Shown here: piece after piece, positions 11,201 through 21,300 of the stretch
How the letters are laid out: each line of letters opens with the position of its first letter
How positions within the stretch are numbered: position 1 is the first letter of the stretch
NCBI GenBank assembly: GCA_039545275.1
Contig: BCHS01000010.1
Location: 186,001-250,000 of the forward strand
DNA: 64,000 nt
Reading direction: 5' to 3'
Source of the DNA: Pseudomicrostroma phylloplanum
Taxonomy: Eukaryota > Basidiomycota > Exobasidiomycetes > Microstromatales
The notes under the pieces: generated by a model
Databases searched by the model: none
Told to the model about the DNA's origin: nothing
The model's input: only the letters and a program-made list of their open reading frames with translations
Position numbers and translations under genes: made by a program

Positions 11201-12355
11201 ATGAGAAGGTGGCAGTCTAGCGGCGGGTGCTGACTCGGGCGTCGAGGGTCTGCCTGTTGTGGGTGTGGTAGATCCACTCTTCGCGCCGGATGCAGCACGA
11301 GCCAGCCGGTCGCTCAATGTGTCCTTGGATCCCGTGCTAGAGGCAGATTGGAAGCTCCTACTCCTCGACATGCCGGCCGAAGTGACTCCCAGGTGCGGGG
11401 ACTCGGGTTTGCCCCCCTCCTCGATCGAAAGTGACGAGCTTGGCGTTCTTTGCAAGACTGGTCCAGCGGAGGTCTCTCGCTGTATGGTCGGTCTACGACT
11501 CAAAGGCGACAGCATACTTGACGATGATGCTGCAGAGAAGGGCGCCGGTGACTCAACGACAGGAGGGATTGATGTCGTCTCCTCATGCCTTCGGGGCTGC
11601 GGGACGGGATCATGAGCTACCCTGGGTGGGCGAGAAGGAGACGATGTCGGAGGTGCCCTGGTTGACAGAGGCGATGCTACTGTACTGTCAGCCGTCCCAG
11701 ACCGAGAAGGTGTAGAACGAGGGATAGACAGCGGTGGTGGAGGCACGAATTCTGCAGGCTTGGATGGTGTGCTCGCCGTGGGCGGGGAGAGCGAAGGCTC
11801 CGGCTGCCTGTCCTGGGAAGAGCTGGGTGACACCATCCTGTCAGAAGAGGCACCACTACCTTGCGCTTCTACTGTGATACCGATACATCGAGGCCCGGCT
11901 GTACTGCGAGTATACCGCCGGTAGACATTGACAATGGAGCAGAGGAAGAGATGCTGTTCACGTCCTCGATCGGTGGTCCACTGGTAAGGGCGGGAGAGGG
12001 TGAGCGAGAAGGTGGTGGGGTCGATGACCTCGACGACCTTGAGCGTGTTGAGATCCCAATCTTTACCAATACTGAAGCTGCCGTTTGCATTTCGCTTGGC
12101 CTTGTTCACTGTGACCCTGCCTGTGTCACGCTGTACTGCCAGGATCAGGTAGCGAGCTTTGCGAACCGGGCCAGTGGCAGGAGGCGCGCCATTCTCCGTC
12201 TCTACGGGTTCCCATATCTTGAGATGGGCAATGTAATTATTCTGCGGGTTGCGAGACCGCAGTGCAGCGTTGAAGGCGTCCCGCGTCGACTGGCCTGATG
12301 AGGTGTTGGACCCGCCAGCTTTGTCAATGGGGGCAGGTACAGCGAGAGAGGACAT
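8279..12355 (-). CDS. SEC3: Exocyst complex component Sec3
   Basis: A single open frame of 1358 aa. Residues about 35-165 form the Sec3 N-terminal PIP2-binding PH-like domain (motifs YIAHLKIWEP, ARYLILAVQRDTGRV, and the stretch ending FLCSIVNVYRRYT). A roughly 400-residue Ser/Pro-rich disordered linker follows. The Sec3 C-terminal helical region then runs from about residue 560 to the end (ELLEGIDFRAVNKDSGRVG, FIEGQNRGLQVMNSNWRALE, and a long alpha-helical tail). Sec3 marks sites of polarised exocytosis and tethers secretory vesicles to the plasma membrane with the other exocyst subunits. The ATG is the first in frame and begins just before the conserved domain. No intron is needed. It is divergent from RAD3. 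Confidence 0.93.
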   Translation of the reverse strand: MSSLAVPAPIDKAGGSNTSSGQSTRDAFNAALRSRNPQNNYIAHLKIWEPVETENGAPPATGPVRKARYLILAVQRDTGRVTVNKAKRNANGSFSIGKDWDLNTLKVVEVIDPTTFSLTLSRPYQWTTDRGREQHLFLCSIVNVYRRYTRSTAGPRCIGITVEAQGSGASSDRMVSPSSSQDRQPEPSLSPPTASTPSKPAEFVPPPPLSIPRSTPSRSGTADSTVASPLSTRAPPTSSPSRPPRVAHDPVPQPRRHEETTSIPPVVESPAPFSAASSSSMLSPLSRRPTIQRETSAGPVLQRTPSSSLSIEEGGKPESPHLGVTSAGMSRSRSFQSASSTGSKDTLSDRLARAASGAKSGSTTPTTGRPSTPESAPAARLPPSHPRVLPPASAPPVTSSMAESQSAYVSPSKPTLDRRLSIAPTNNARARLSAVEPIARGGKAYEKMLLAGTGLKSIGDEDEEEEEEEELAEETGGDLANNDDPYGGTTGEDGMNKSYLQVTPMSRKKTLKPSKSLARKATKRQGNAHERQANGSGANEEGESDEDDATLVNVEELLEGIDFRAVNKDSGRVGLAAMGLGSGSAYSGALSKKGQGTADVIEANLLSELEALDSANIHSILTGDDRLASVLNHVDAALAQLDSIDSLVASFKMSLNSRAEDINFIEGQNRGLQVMNSNWRALEREIEQLRQTVNVPQDEVAALLDGTYHLDGAIEGKEAAAASLYKAILQAKTSQMEENNGTNGVNGNGSGGGMAATTERLDEYSSISNAFGVKSLSHLQTVFTELTTVLLSDPSRKAMLQPPHPRLTSHEVVEQALSGYCGLMLYLKEVEPRTFERISAAYLTSAAERYNAECSRLAAVWKMLVRKASEDEDAHASFVQDVQVGGLGGVTALSRATTVRRLGGPAATKKGRGGGGDGEVAGAEAFGHLLFTIVPLLIQETLFLSDFLHLNLNGLTFADYMDLETYFRKRAAALFGEDSKERRGGLREMKGAMDLVFGFLVTEINGFLEEVERKDRFQMVGVVAALDAALMEAEHSGNDFVLKTLNKLQGKATAILERFFADQLRAVVVSASKQPTFSAPTFRGKRSGRGGLTAAVRIAPHFVDRIESQLANAQHLNVRSIVDGFYARMENTIIDTLLSLKVETTTATGGQDEDKGAMNHQVLLIENMHHLIQESSKLLYRAPSLRALVSRAEKVYEDSLSHYIHFVLRRPLGKMMDFGDGIDALLRSTPPNEVSLHNAYSKSSFRKLAKEHGIKDLRKQVEALWKRVLKHFNEDENENFTLASGSASSRGGELGELATGPAAEEEERRAVVGKVWRRCEHDFVREIERTIRIQDECYKGAGVGLEVKVDEVVRLFAR

Positions 12356-12796
12356 GGCAGCGGCGGCTGTGCGAGGCTACGCGACCTCGAGACGCTGCAC
12401 GCGAGGCTCGCTGAGGCGCGCAGTCAGTGGCAATCCGTGGTATCGAAGGAAGGAGAGTGAGACGAGAATGAATCCAAGGTACGAGGTGAAGTCAGAAGAT
12501 GATGTACGATGGTCTGGGTGATCAGGGAGGATGGCAGGGAGTCGAGGAGTGTTGCTCTGGATGGACCCTGCGCTGCAGCAACACTCGGCGTGCACTGGGC
12601 CACCTGTCCTCCTTCCGTCCCGGGTGCGTCTCCGCCATTGCCATTCGTCAGCACAGAGGGACATGGTCGCACTTCTTCCTGTCTACCTTGGCATCCATCA
12701 TCATCCTCAGAGCCGTCCTCAGGTACCTCGACGCCCGTACATAGGGCACATCGCTTCATCTTCCCTCTTGCGAGAGAGGTCGCTCCTTTTTCCAAG
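12356..12796. other. SEC3/RAD3 divergent promoter region
   Basis: This 441-bp gap separates the two divergent start codons. The last 288 bp stay open in the RAD3 frame from an ATG at 12509. That would add 96 residues, but they do not resemble any XPD N-terminus. I see no other gene here. Confidence 0.6.
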
Positions 12797-15358
12797 ATGA
12801 AGTTCTACATCGATGACCTCCCGGTCATCTTCCCCTACCCTTACGCCTACCCGGAGCAGGTGGCCATGATGAACGACCTTAAGCGTACACTAGATGCAAA
12901 TGGCAAGGCTGTCATCGAGTCGCCCTCTGGAACAGGGAAGACAGTCTCCCTACTGAGTCTCATCGTCAGCTACCAGATGCACTACCCCGCCGCAAGAAAG
13001 CTCATCTACTGCACCCGTACTGTGCCAGAGATTGAGAAGGTACTTGCTGAGCTGAAGCGCTTGATGGAGTACAGGGCCAGGTACAACGTCTCGGAGGAAA
13101 TGAAGAAGGACAACAGCGGCGAAGAGGTACAACTGCCTCTACCGAAAGGCCAAGGCGAGGCAGAAGACATCCTCGCTTTCGGGCTGTCCTCGAGGAAGAA
13201 CCTCTGCATCCACCCCAGTGTGGGTAGAGAGAGGCGGGGCAACGTAGTAGATGCCAGATGTAGAGACATGACCAGCGCCTGGGCTTGTGAGAAAGGCAGA
13301 GCCGAGCCCGGAAGCGTCGAGCTGTGCGACTTCCACGAGAAGCTGGGCCAGCTCGAGCCGGGCCATCTGCTCCCTCACGGAGTGTGGACACTGGAAGACG
13401 TCAAGGACTATTCGAAAGAGCAGGGCATCTGTCCCTATTTTGCCATTCGAAGGATGCTTCCCTTCGTCAACATCATCGTCTATTCCTTCCACTATCTTCT
13501 CGACCCTAAGATCGCTGAGCAGGTGAGCAAGGAGATGTCAAAAGACTCGATTGTCGTATTTGACGAGGCACACAACATCGACAACGTCTGCATCGAATCG
13601 CTCTCGATAGACTTGACCCGACCCATGCTCGACAGTGCATACCGCTCAGTGGATCAATTGGCGGAGAGGGTTGAGCACGTCAAGGCGACTGACGCTACCA
13701 AGCTACAGGATGAATACGCCAAACTCGTTGAAGGGCTGCAACAAAACGAAGACAATCGCGAGGCAGAGACTTTCATGGCCAATCCCATCCTGCCAGACGA
13801 TCTGCTGTCCGAGGCAGTACCGGGCAACATCCGAAGAGCAGAGCATTTCGTCGCCTTCCTAAAACGCTTCGTGGAGTACCTGAAGACGAGGATGAGAGTC
13901 CTACACGTCGTCGCCGAAACCCCAGCCAGCTTCTTGCAGCATCTCAAGGATATCACTTATATTGAGCGGAAACCACTGCGCTTCTGTGCCGAGCGGCTGC
14001 GAATGCTCGTTTCTACGCTCGAACTGACGCGGATAGACGAGTTCGCGGCGTTGCAGAAGGTGGCCGCCTTCGCCACTCTGGTCGCCACCTATGACAAAGG
14101 GTTCCTCCTCATCTTGGAGCCATTCGAGACAGAGAATGCAACGGTACCCAATCCGATCTTCCATTTCACATGCCTTGATGCAAGTCTGGCTATTGCGCCG
14201 GTCTTTGAAAGGTTCTCCTCGGTCATCATCACCAGTGGTACCATCAGTCCCCTGGACATGTACCCAAAGATGCTCAAGTTCGATCCTGTCGTCCAGGAGT
14301 CGTATCCTATGACTCTCACTCGGCAGTGTTTCCTGCCCATGGTCATCACTCGAGGCTCTGATCAAATCGCGATCAGCTCCAGGTTCGAAGTGAGAAACGA
14401 CCCGTCTGTGGTCCGCAATTATGGCTCTATCCTCATCGATTATGCCAAGTGCATTCCTGATGGAATCGTGGCCTTCTTCCCCTCTTACCTCTACATGGAG
14501 TCAATCGTGTCTGCTTGGCATGACATGGGCATCCTTGAGGAGGTCTGGAAATACAAGCTCGTATTCATCGAGACGCCAGATGCGCCCGAGACCTCTGTCG
14601 CGCTGGAGAACTACAGACGAGCTTGCGACAACGGTCGAGGCGCCATTCTGCTGTCTGTCGCCCGAGGCAAGGTCTCGGAAGGGATCGATTTCGATCACAA
14701 TTACGGACGAGCCGTCATCATGTTCGGTGTACCTTACCAGTACACCGAGTCTCGTATCCTCAAAGCTCGCCTAGAGTTCCTGCGAGACAACTTTAGGATC
14801 AGGGAGAACGACTTCCTCACCTTTGACGCTATGCGACATGCGGCTCAGTGCGTGGGACGTGTACTGCGAGGAAAGAGCGACTACGGTCTGATGATCTTTG
14901 CCGACAAGCGCTTTGCGAGGGCGGACAAGCGTGCGAAGTTGCCGAAGTGGATCGCACAACAGATCACAGACACCCACTCAAACCTTTCTACAGACATGGC
15001 CATTGTAGAGAGCAAGCTCTTCATCAGAAGGATGGCCCAGCCTTACACAGAGAGCAAGAATGGAGTTTCACTCTGGTCAGTAGAGGATATCGAGCAGAGA
15101 CAGCAGCGCGAGCAGGAACACTTTGAGAAGCTCATGGCCGCAGATGGGATGGACGTCTTTGATGATGGTGATCTCATCGAATTCGACGACCCGGAGACAA
15201 CGGCTGCCATGGAGGTGCACGAAAAGGAGCTGGAGTCGAGGGGAAACGAAGTGAGAAGGATCGAGGAGCTAGGAGATGAGGATGATCCAGACGATGAGTT
15301 TGATCAGGCCTTTGGTAATGGTGGAGGAGAAGCTGCTGCTATGGAGCTTGACCTCTGA
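12797..15358 (+). CDS. RAD3: TFIIH 5'-3' DNA helicase RAD3/XPD (ERCC2)
   Basis: One exon, 853 aa. The start at MKFYIDDLPV is the exact family N-terminus. Walker A is SPSGTGKT (residues about 42-49) and the Walker B box DEAH lies at about 256-259. Four cysteines at about 137, 155, 177 and 212 match the Fe-S cluster ligands of XPD. Downstream helicase motifs include SARGKVSEGIDF (V in place of the first residue here) and the QCVGRVLRGKSDYG motif VI. The protein unwinds DNA as part of TFIIH in transcription initiation and nucleotide excision repair. It is longer than the usual 760-780 aa because of about 25 extra residues before the Fe-S domain and a C-terminal acidic extension of about 90 residues rich in Asp/Glu. 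Confidence 0.97.
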   Translation: MKFYIDDLPVIFPYPYAYPEQVAMMNDLKRTLDANGKAVIESPSGTGKTVSLLSLIVSYQMHYPAARKLIYCTRTVPEIEKVLAELKRLMEYRARYNVSEEMKKDNSGEEVQLPLPKGQGEAEDILAFGLSSRKNLCIHPSVGRERRGNVVDARCRDMTSAWACEKGRAEPGSVELCDFHEKLGQLEPGHLLPHGVWTLEDVKDYSKEQGICPYFAIRRMLPFVNIIVYSFHYLLDPKIAEQVSKEMSKDSIVVFDEAHNIDNVCIESLSIDLTRPMLDSAYRSVDQLAERVEHVKATDATKLQDEYAKLVEGLQQNEDNREAETFMANPILPDDLLSEAVPGNIRRAEHFVAFLKRFVEYLKTRMRVLHVVAETPASFLQHLKDITYIERKPLRFCAERLRMLVSTLELTRIDEFAALQKVAAFATLVATYDKGFLLILEPFETENATVPNPIFHFTCLDASLAIAPVFERFSSVIITSGTISPLDMYPKMLKFDPVVQESYPMTLTRQCFLPMVITRGSDQIAISSRFEVRNDPSVVRNYGSILIDYAKCIPDGIVAFFPSYLYMESIVSAWHDMGILEEVWKYKLVFIETPDAPETSVALENYRRACDNGRGAILLSVARGKVSEGIDFDHNYGRAVIMFGVPYQYTESRILKARLEFLRDNFRIRENDFLTFDAMRHAAQCVGRVLRGKSDYGLMIFADKRFARADKRAKLPKWIAQQITDTHSNLSTDMAIVESKLFIRRMAQPYTESKNGVSLWSVEDIEQRQQREQEHFEKLMAADGMDVFDDGDLIEFDDPETTAAMEVHEKELESRGNEVRRIEELGDEDDPDDEFDQAFGNGGGEAAAMELDL

Positions 15359-16691
15359 GAGAACGGGGAGAGGTGAATGCTGTAAAGAAATGCTTTGCAA
15401 ACTTGTACTACTAGCACCAGGACATTACGCCCAATGTAACATATCAACTGACAGTGACTGTCGTGAGCTTCAATAGCCGTGAACGTTCTGCCCCTGACGA
15501 GGAACAATGCTGGTCTTGGCAACATCTGCCAGACGCCAACGTCGATTGAATGGCTCTTGTGTGAACTTGGCGTCCCGCGTAGGACTCTGTCGTGCGAGAC
15601 GGCGCCAAGATCAAGACTGATGCATCATCAACCAGGATAGGAGTTGCTTTCTGCAGAGCCTTTGTGGCCTCACTGCAACGATGTGGGGAAGTCTAATGCA
15701 AAGGGAAGCACCGAGCGCGGCCTTTGTTTGCCCACTACCGCGAGCTGCGTCGTGATGTATTGCGGTCGGACAGTCCGAGCGGGGTCACACGGTGAGCAAG
15801 ACGGCGTACCGTGAGAGCAAGACTAACTACAACGCCTTGTTCCATGGCTAGCTCCCTGAGGGGTGTCTCGCACAAGGTGAGTAACTTCCTCGATCGGTAG
15901 CTTGCGATGCTGCTGTGGCTGCAGGCCAGAAGCTCGCTACCGGCGGCGCGGGAGTGCGAGGGGCCTCTCCACCCAATCCTCAGGGACATGTCACCGCGGA
16001 GTCTAGATCTCCGCTCGCAGAATTCAACCCCCGCCGTCCAACGGAACTTCTATGCAGATGAGGCCCGCGTCGAGGGCCGCGCCTCGTCAGCCACACAGGC
16101 CCAAGTGTTGTTCCCTGGGTGCACACCAACACAGGCGCACTACATACCTCTGCTTTCCAATCCACTCCTCTTTTCCCCGGCTACCCTCGCCTGGCAGAGG
16201 AGCAGAGGGGAGGCACGGCAATGGAAGCAGAAGAAGCAGACTATTGACTAAAAGTCTACTCACGCAATTGCCGATTCTCAGCTAGAAGCAACAAAGCCGC
16301 CCGCGGTGACGTCCCTGAGCGCATCATGCCGCCCAACCCGCCGGCACACCTTCTGTGTATACGCTCTTCCTCCCCACAAACTACTCTTTCAGGCTCTTGA
16401 CTCCATTACATCCTCCTTCGTCCCATAGTTACGCCTCCTTCCTCCTCTTCATATCTCTACCATCTCTCAGGACAGCATCTGCTCATCAGGATCAAGCATA
16501 TCCGACCCCCACATTCTTTTGCATAACGAACCACGCTCTTTCAAGACCGAAACCACACTCCTTTCCATTGGCTGTCCCTCTGCGCCTCGCACATATACTC
16601 ATCAAGACAGGACCGAAACAAGTCAGCCCCAATCTCTACTTTGCCTCCTCATACATCCGCCCTCCCTCACTGCCTGACTTCACCGCCCAAC
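15359..16691. other. Intergenic region upstream of the secreted DPBB gene
   Basis: This 1.3-kb stretch holds no ORF that looks conserved and no tRNA-like fold that I could find. The last 300 bp are strongly pyrimidine-rich on the + strand, as is common in fungal promoters and 5' UTRs. It probably contains the RAD3 3' UTR and the promoter of the secreted protein. Confidence 0.5.
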
Positions 16692-17624
16692 ATGCAACTC
16701 CCTATCAACTCGATTGCCCTTGCCGTCGTCGCACTCTCAGCCTTCGCATCAGCCTCGCAGAACGACGCTGGCAGCGGCGTGGACAACCATCGTTTTATCC
16801 GCAAACGAGCCCCCGCAGAACACAATCTGGTGGCCAGGGTCAAGGCCACTGCAGATGCGTCCCTGCGCTTGGCAAAGAGGGCTTTCAGTGGACAAGCTAC
16901 CTTCTACGACCCATCTACGGGTGCCGGACACTGTGGAAGGACTTTCCAAAAGTCGGATCCCATTGTAGCCGTCAACACCGCTCAATTCGACTTGTCTGAC
17001 TGCTTCACTTGGATCACTGTCACCGCCAATGGCAAAAGCGCCCGGGCACAGATCACCGACTCGTGCCCGTCGTGCTCCTACGGCTCCCTAGACTTCTCGC
17101 CTGCGGTCTTCAACCAATTTGCAACCCCCGACGACGGTGTCTTCCAGATGTCTTGGGTCTTCGGCTCGGGTGAAGCCAGTACCACCAGCAGTAGGCGAAC
17201 AAGAACCCATACCACACCCACCTCGACGTACACACCGCCCACGACCACTTCGACGCCAAGGCCGACCACCAGGCGGACCAGGACTACTACCTCGAGCACG
17301 TACACCCCGACGACGTCGTCATCGTACTCGACCCGTACCAGTACCTCCTCTTCCAGCAGTACCAGCACCACCACCCGCGCCAGCAGCTCCAGCACCAGCA
17401 GTAGCAGCAGTAGCAGCACAAGTGCTTCTAGCACTTCTTCGGCCGCATCTGCTACAGCGACTGACGATGGTGAGGACCAGGATGCCTCCCAGACATCCTC
17501 TGGTGACGAGTCGGTGGAGACTCTGGGCAGCGGCAAGTCGAACAACTTGGGTCTTCTCAGCCAGGCCGTCGGTGGCTTTGCCGCTATCGCCCAGGCGGTC
17601 AGTGACAATTCAGACTCTCAGTAA
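16692..17624 (+). CDS. Secreted double-psi beta-barrel (RlpA/expansin-like) protein with mucin-like tail
   Basis: One exon, 310 aa. Residues 1-21 form a signal peptide (hydrophobic core IALAVVALSAFA). Two dibasic Kex2-type sites follow, K38-R39 and K62-R63. The DPBB domain begins directly after the second site (about 65-160), with GQATFYDPSTGAGHCG, AQITDSCPSC and SLDFSPAVFNQF, the hallmark Asp and paired cysteines of the barwin/RlpA-like fold. The remaining ~145 residues are Ser/Thr/Pro-rich, probably heavily O-glycosylated. I see no clear GPI signal: the C-terminus ends in a short helix and a polar tail. Such proteins are secreted or wall-associated and often modify or bind wall polysaccharide; catalysis is not implied. 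The start was chosen because it places the signal peptide at the N-terminus. Confidence 0.85.
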   Translation: MQLPINSIALAVVALSAFASASQNDAGSGVDNHRFIRKRAPAEHNLVARVKATADASLRLAKRAFSGQATFYDPSTGAGHCGRTFQKSDPIVAVNTAQFDLSDCFTWITVTANGKSARAQITDSCPSCSYGSLDFSPAVFNQFATPDDGVFQMSWVFGSGEASTTSSRRTRTHTTPTSTYTPPTTTSTPRPTTRRTRTTTSSTYTPTTSSSYSTRTSTSSSSSTSTTTRASSSSTSSSSSSSTSASSTSSAASATATDDGEDQDASQTSSGDESVETLGSGKSNNLGLLSQAVGGFAAIAQAVSDNSDSQ

Positions 17625-18072
17625 GAGTGGCGAACCACTTGCTCTTTGAAACGACTAGTGCATCAGCTTCCCGCTCCCCTTTCCCTTCTATTGCGACCCG
17701 CATCGCACCAATCCCGCTTTTCGCCTTCATCTATTCTCCCTTTAATCCCTTATTGCCTGTCTCGCTCTTTGTACCGCGACGTCGCTCTTCTCTCCCTCTT
17801 GCTCAACGCTACGCCACTCGATGCATACCCCGGCCCAGCTCCCGCGACACCGGATCACTAGCCCTCGCCCTAGCACTAGCAGTAGCACTAGCGCGGCTGG
17901 CTACGTGGTCTGTCCCAGCGCTCCGGCAGCGTTGTTGTACGACTTGTTGTTGTAATCCACAGACTATCTTTTCCACTTCTCATCTCAATTGTTTGTGACT
18001 GTGCAGTGCAGTCTCTCATCCATACTTCGTCTGTCTGATGATTTGAGCGTGTGCTTCCAAGTCTATGAGCGG

Positions 18073-18096
18073 GTAGGCGTAGGCGTAGGCGTAGGC
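18073..18096 (+). repeat. (GTAGGC)4 hexanucleotide tandem repeat
   Basis: Four perfect copies of GTAGGC, followed by degenerate GC-rich copies, lie about 260-280 bp upstream of the UTP17 start codon. Confidence 0.85.
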
Positions 18097-18129
18097 GCGG
18101 GCGAGTGGGCGTGGGCGCGACAGAGGCAA

Positions 18130-18139
18130 CAAATTTTTC
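18130..18139 (+). promoter_or_regulatory. RRPE-like element upstream of UTP17
   Basis: CAAATTTTTC on the + strand (GAAAAATTTG on the other) is identical to the motif in the RRP5/BUD22 promoter. It lies 218-227 bp upstream of the UTP17 ATG. The role is inferred from the yeast RRPE consensus. Confidence 0.4.
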
Positions 18140-18356
18140 GACGTTTCCGCCTCGGCCTCCGCCTCGCAACCCGGCGGCGAGCACACACGGCACTTTGCAC
18201 TTTGCACTTCTTCTTAGCTGGATCCCACCCATACTTAGCTTCATCCTCTTCAGCACTAGAGTCTCCGGCATACCCCATACAGCTCTTCTGTCCTTCAGCA
18301 GTCGGCTCTGCTCAGATCCTCGGCACGTCCGCTTGACGTACCGCTCTTGAGCCAAC

Positions 18357-21300
18357 ATGCCCGGCGCAAGTGGGAGCGCTGCTCCGCCCACTGCCAATGG
18401 AGCATCCTCGCGGTCAGCCGCCGCCTCGCCCAAGAAGGCAGCACCACAATCGCAGGCCAAGCCCAAAGCTGAGGGCGCAGGTGGCAGTGGAAGTAGTAGT
18501 AGGAAGCCAAAGGCGACAGCCACAGCCACAGCCAGCAAGGGCAAGCAGGCGGCCCCGGCTGGGGTTGCTGCCGGGTCGGATAGCACGGGAAAGGCTGCTG
18601 GGAAGACGGCTGATTTGAGGTATACGCCCATTGTGCAAGGTCGAGCTAGCTCGCTGCCCGTTGTGTTCACAAAGGACTCGGAGTGAGTATGGTGGAGCAA
18701 GCTGTAGGCAGTTTGAGGCAGGGCAAAGCGAGCTGATCTCATCGTCTGCTCCTTCTCTCTCTCCCTCTCACAGCTACTTCTGCGTAGCATCATCTTCTTC
18801 CGTCAAGATTCACTCGCGGACTACAGGCGAAGTCGTCTCGACCCTCTCCTCGCTCGACCCGACAGAGACTCGTCGCATCGATGCTCGTAGTCTAGCACAT
18901 ACCAATACCATCACCGGCCTGATGATCCACCCTCACAACCCACTGCAGATGATCACTGCTTCCCTAGATGGTACCATCAAGGTGTGGGACTATCTCGATG
19001 CTGTCATTCTCAAGAACATCGATGTTGGCTATCCCATCACCCATCTTGCTGCCCACCCCACGATCAAGGATTACCTCTTTGTAGCAGTTTCGAAGCCGAA
19101 GCACAGCCCGACTGCTAGCAAGAAGCCTGATCCTTACACCTTCACCGGAAGGACAAACTCCATCATCTACTCTGTCTCCTTTGCAGTGGCTGGAAAGAGG
19201 TCTGGCGGAGGCGGAGTCATCGCGCGAAGGCCGCGGGAGCTACTCAGGCTTGGAAAAACCAAGGAAGCCTCCGGACTGCAGGTCTCGCCTGACGGCAAAT
19301 GGCTCGTGGCCATCGGCAACCGCAAGGTGCAAATAGCTTCGACCTCTGCAGTGCGGGAAGGCTTCATCAAGTTCGTCTCCGATGAGCGTTTGGTCAGTCT
19401 TGCTTTCCACCCTACCGAGCCCAGCTTCGCTACGGGTGACGCAATGGGAAAGATCAGGATATGGTATTGTCTGGACGAGAAGTACATTGCTCAATCGCAG
19501 CAGGCGGGCGCGGAGAAGCATGCCCCTACCACCTTGCTTCACTGGCACGCTCATGCTGTCGAGAGCTTGGCGTATACGCCCAACGGAGCCTATCTCTTGT
19601 CGGGTGGAGAGGAGGCGGTGCTGGTGCTGTGGCAGCTGAGTTCAAAGTCCAGGGAGTACGTACCAAGGCTGGGAGCGCCCATCAACAGTATCGCTGTAGC
19701 CGACGGGACCGATGGAAGGGAGCAGGAGTTCGTCTTGGCACTGGCAGATGGTAGCGTTACGTTCGTCGGGGCCCTGAACTTGAAGGCCACTAGGTCCTTC
19801 GCTCGGGTCAAGATTGGTGAGTACGCAGATGACCCAGCGATATTCTTGCGTTATGTTGCAAGTGTTGACTCTCCGGCGCTCTCCTTCTCCTACAGATTCG
19901 TCGCGTCAACTGCTCCCCCCATCCAGACTCTGGTCCATTCCATCCCCTTTGGCCGTCGAGCCCTGCACTGGTCAGGTCGTGATGGCCTCTGGCCATCCCT
20001 CCAGTCTACAATTCTTCGACGTTGCAAGTGATCGCATCAATTCGGAACTGGAAGTGGCCCCCTCGAACAGAGTCTCTCGCCCAGACGATACTCCTCTCGA
20101 GCCAACTAGGATCGAGCAAGTCGTCTTCTCGTCTCTGACTGTCGATGGTGAGGGATCCGGGCCGGCAGAGTGGATGGCGACTCTGGATTCGAGACGTGGT
20201 GGCGGACACCTCGCCGGCGATCTCGCTCTCAAGTTCTGGAGGTACAGCGCCTCTGCTGCGCGGTACATCCTCAACACTCGCATCGACAAGCCACATGCCG
20301 AGGGCGTTACCTCGATGTCCTTCAGCCCGCTGAGTCGATCCGAAGACCCCGACTCCCTACTCTTTGTCACTACAGGCTTGGACAAGAAGGTCAAGACATG
20401 GCGCATTGCCTCTCATGCGGCCAGAGGTGGAAGACTGGAGACCTACTGGGTGCCGCGCTCCGTTTTTGGCTATCGCGAGACAGTCCCTATGAAGGCCACC
20501 TGGTCGCCTGATGGATCGCTGCTTGCTGTAGCTCAGGGACCATTCCTCACCCTTTGGGAGCCCATCTCCAATGCGCTCACTATGGCTTTGAGCTGCCCAG
20601 AGCTCAAGACGGCCAAAGCGGCTGAATTTGTCGGCAGGGCTGGAAGGTACATGGTTCTGGCCAGCGGTAGGACAATGGTCCTGTGGGACCTCGTGCAAGG
20701 AAGTGTCAAGTGGCATAAGACTTTCGATGAATTCGTCGAGAATATCGTCGTTGTGGGCAACGGAGCTGGCTGGGCAGCCTTGAGAAGCCCTCATAGCACT
20801 GCTGCAGAAGGTGGCAAGAGTCAGAAGAAGAGCACCATCGTGGAAGTCTACACTCCCCTCTCTTCGGAGCCGATCAGCACGCATCGCCTGCCATCGATTG
20901 GCATTCGAGAAGCTGCCGCTCTAACGGCCAAGAGCCACACGGGGGCCGAAGATCTCTCTCCCCGCTTCCTTGCCGTCACGGACACCTTCGAGGTACTAGA
21001 CGTCGGTACTCCCTCGCTCGCCGAAGGTGCTCTTGCCGGACCCTCTTCCACCCGCGGAGGCAACACGGCCCAGTCCCTCCGCTCCGTGTCAATCAAGCGT
21101 CGCACGCTCTTCGACGACCTCTTTGGCTCCACGGCCGATGCGCTCCTAGAGGAGCAACAGCAGCAACAACGTCTACAGGCCCAGGCACAGGCGACTGCTC
21201 AGCGCTCCAAGCCTGGCAAGGACATCTTTGCCCTCTTCGATGCGCCGCCGCATCTGCTGCCGCCTGTGAAGCTGCTCTTCGAGAGCTTCGTGCCGATGGT

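Larger units (their letters stand above)
17625..18356. other. Intergenic region upstream of UTP17
   Basis: This 732-bp stretch holds CTAGCA-type short repeats near 17860-17890, a GTAGGC hexamer tract at 18073 and an RRPE-like 10-mer at 18130. A 301-codon antisense frame crosses it but has no recognisable domain. No gene is called. Confidence 0.5.

Noticed and set aside
17888..18793. 301-codon minus-strand open frame across the UTP17 promoter and exon 1
   Set aside because: It has low-complexity composition and no domain, and it overlaps a well-supported gene start; best explained as a shadow in GC-rich DNA.
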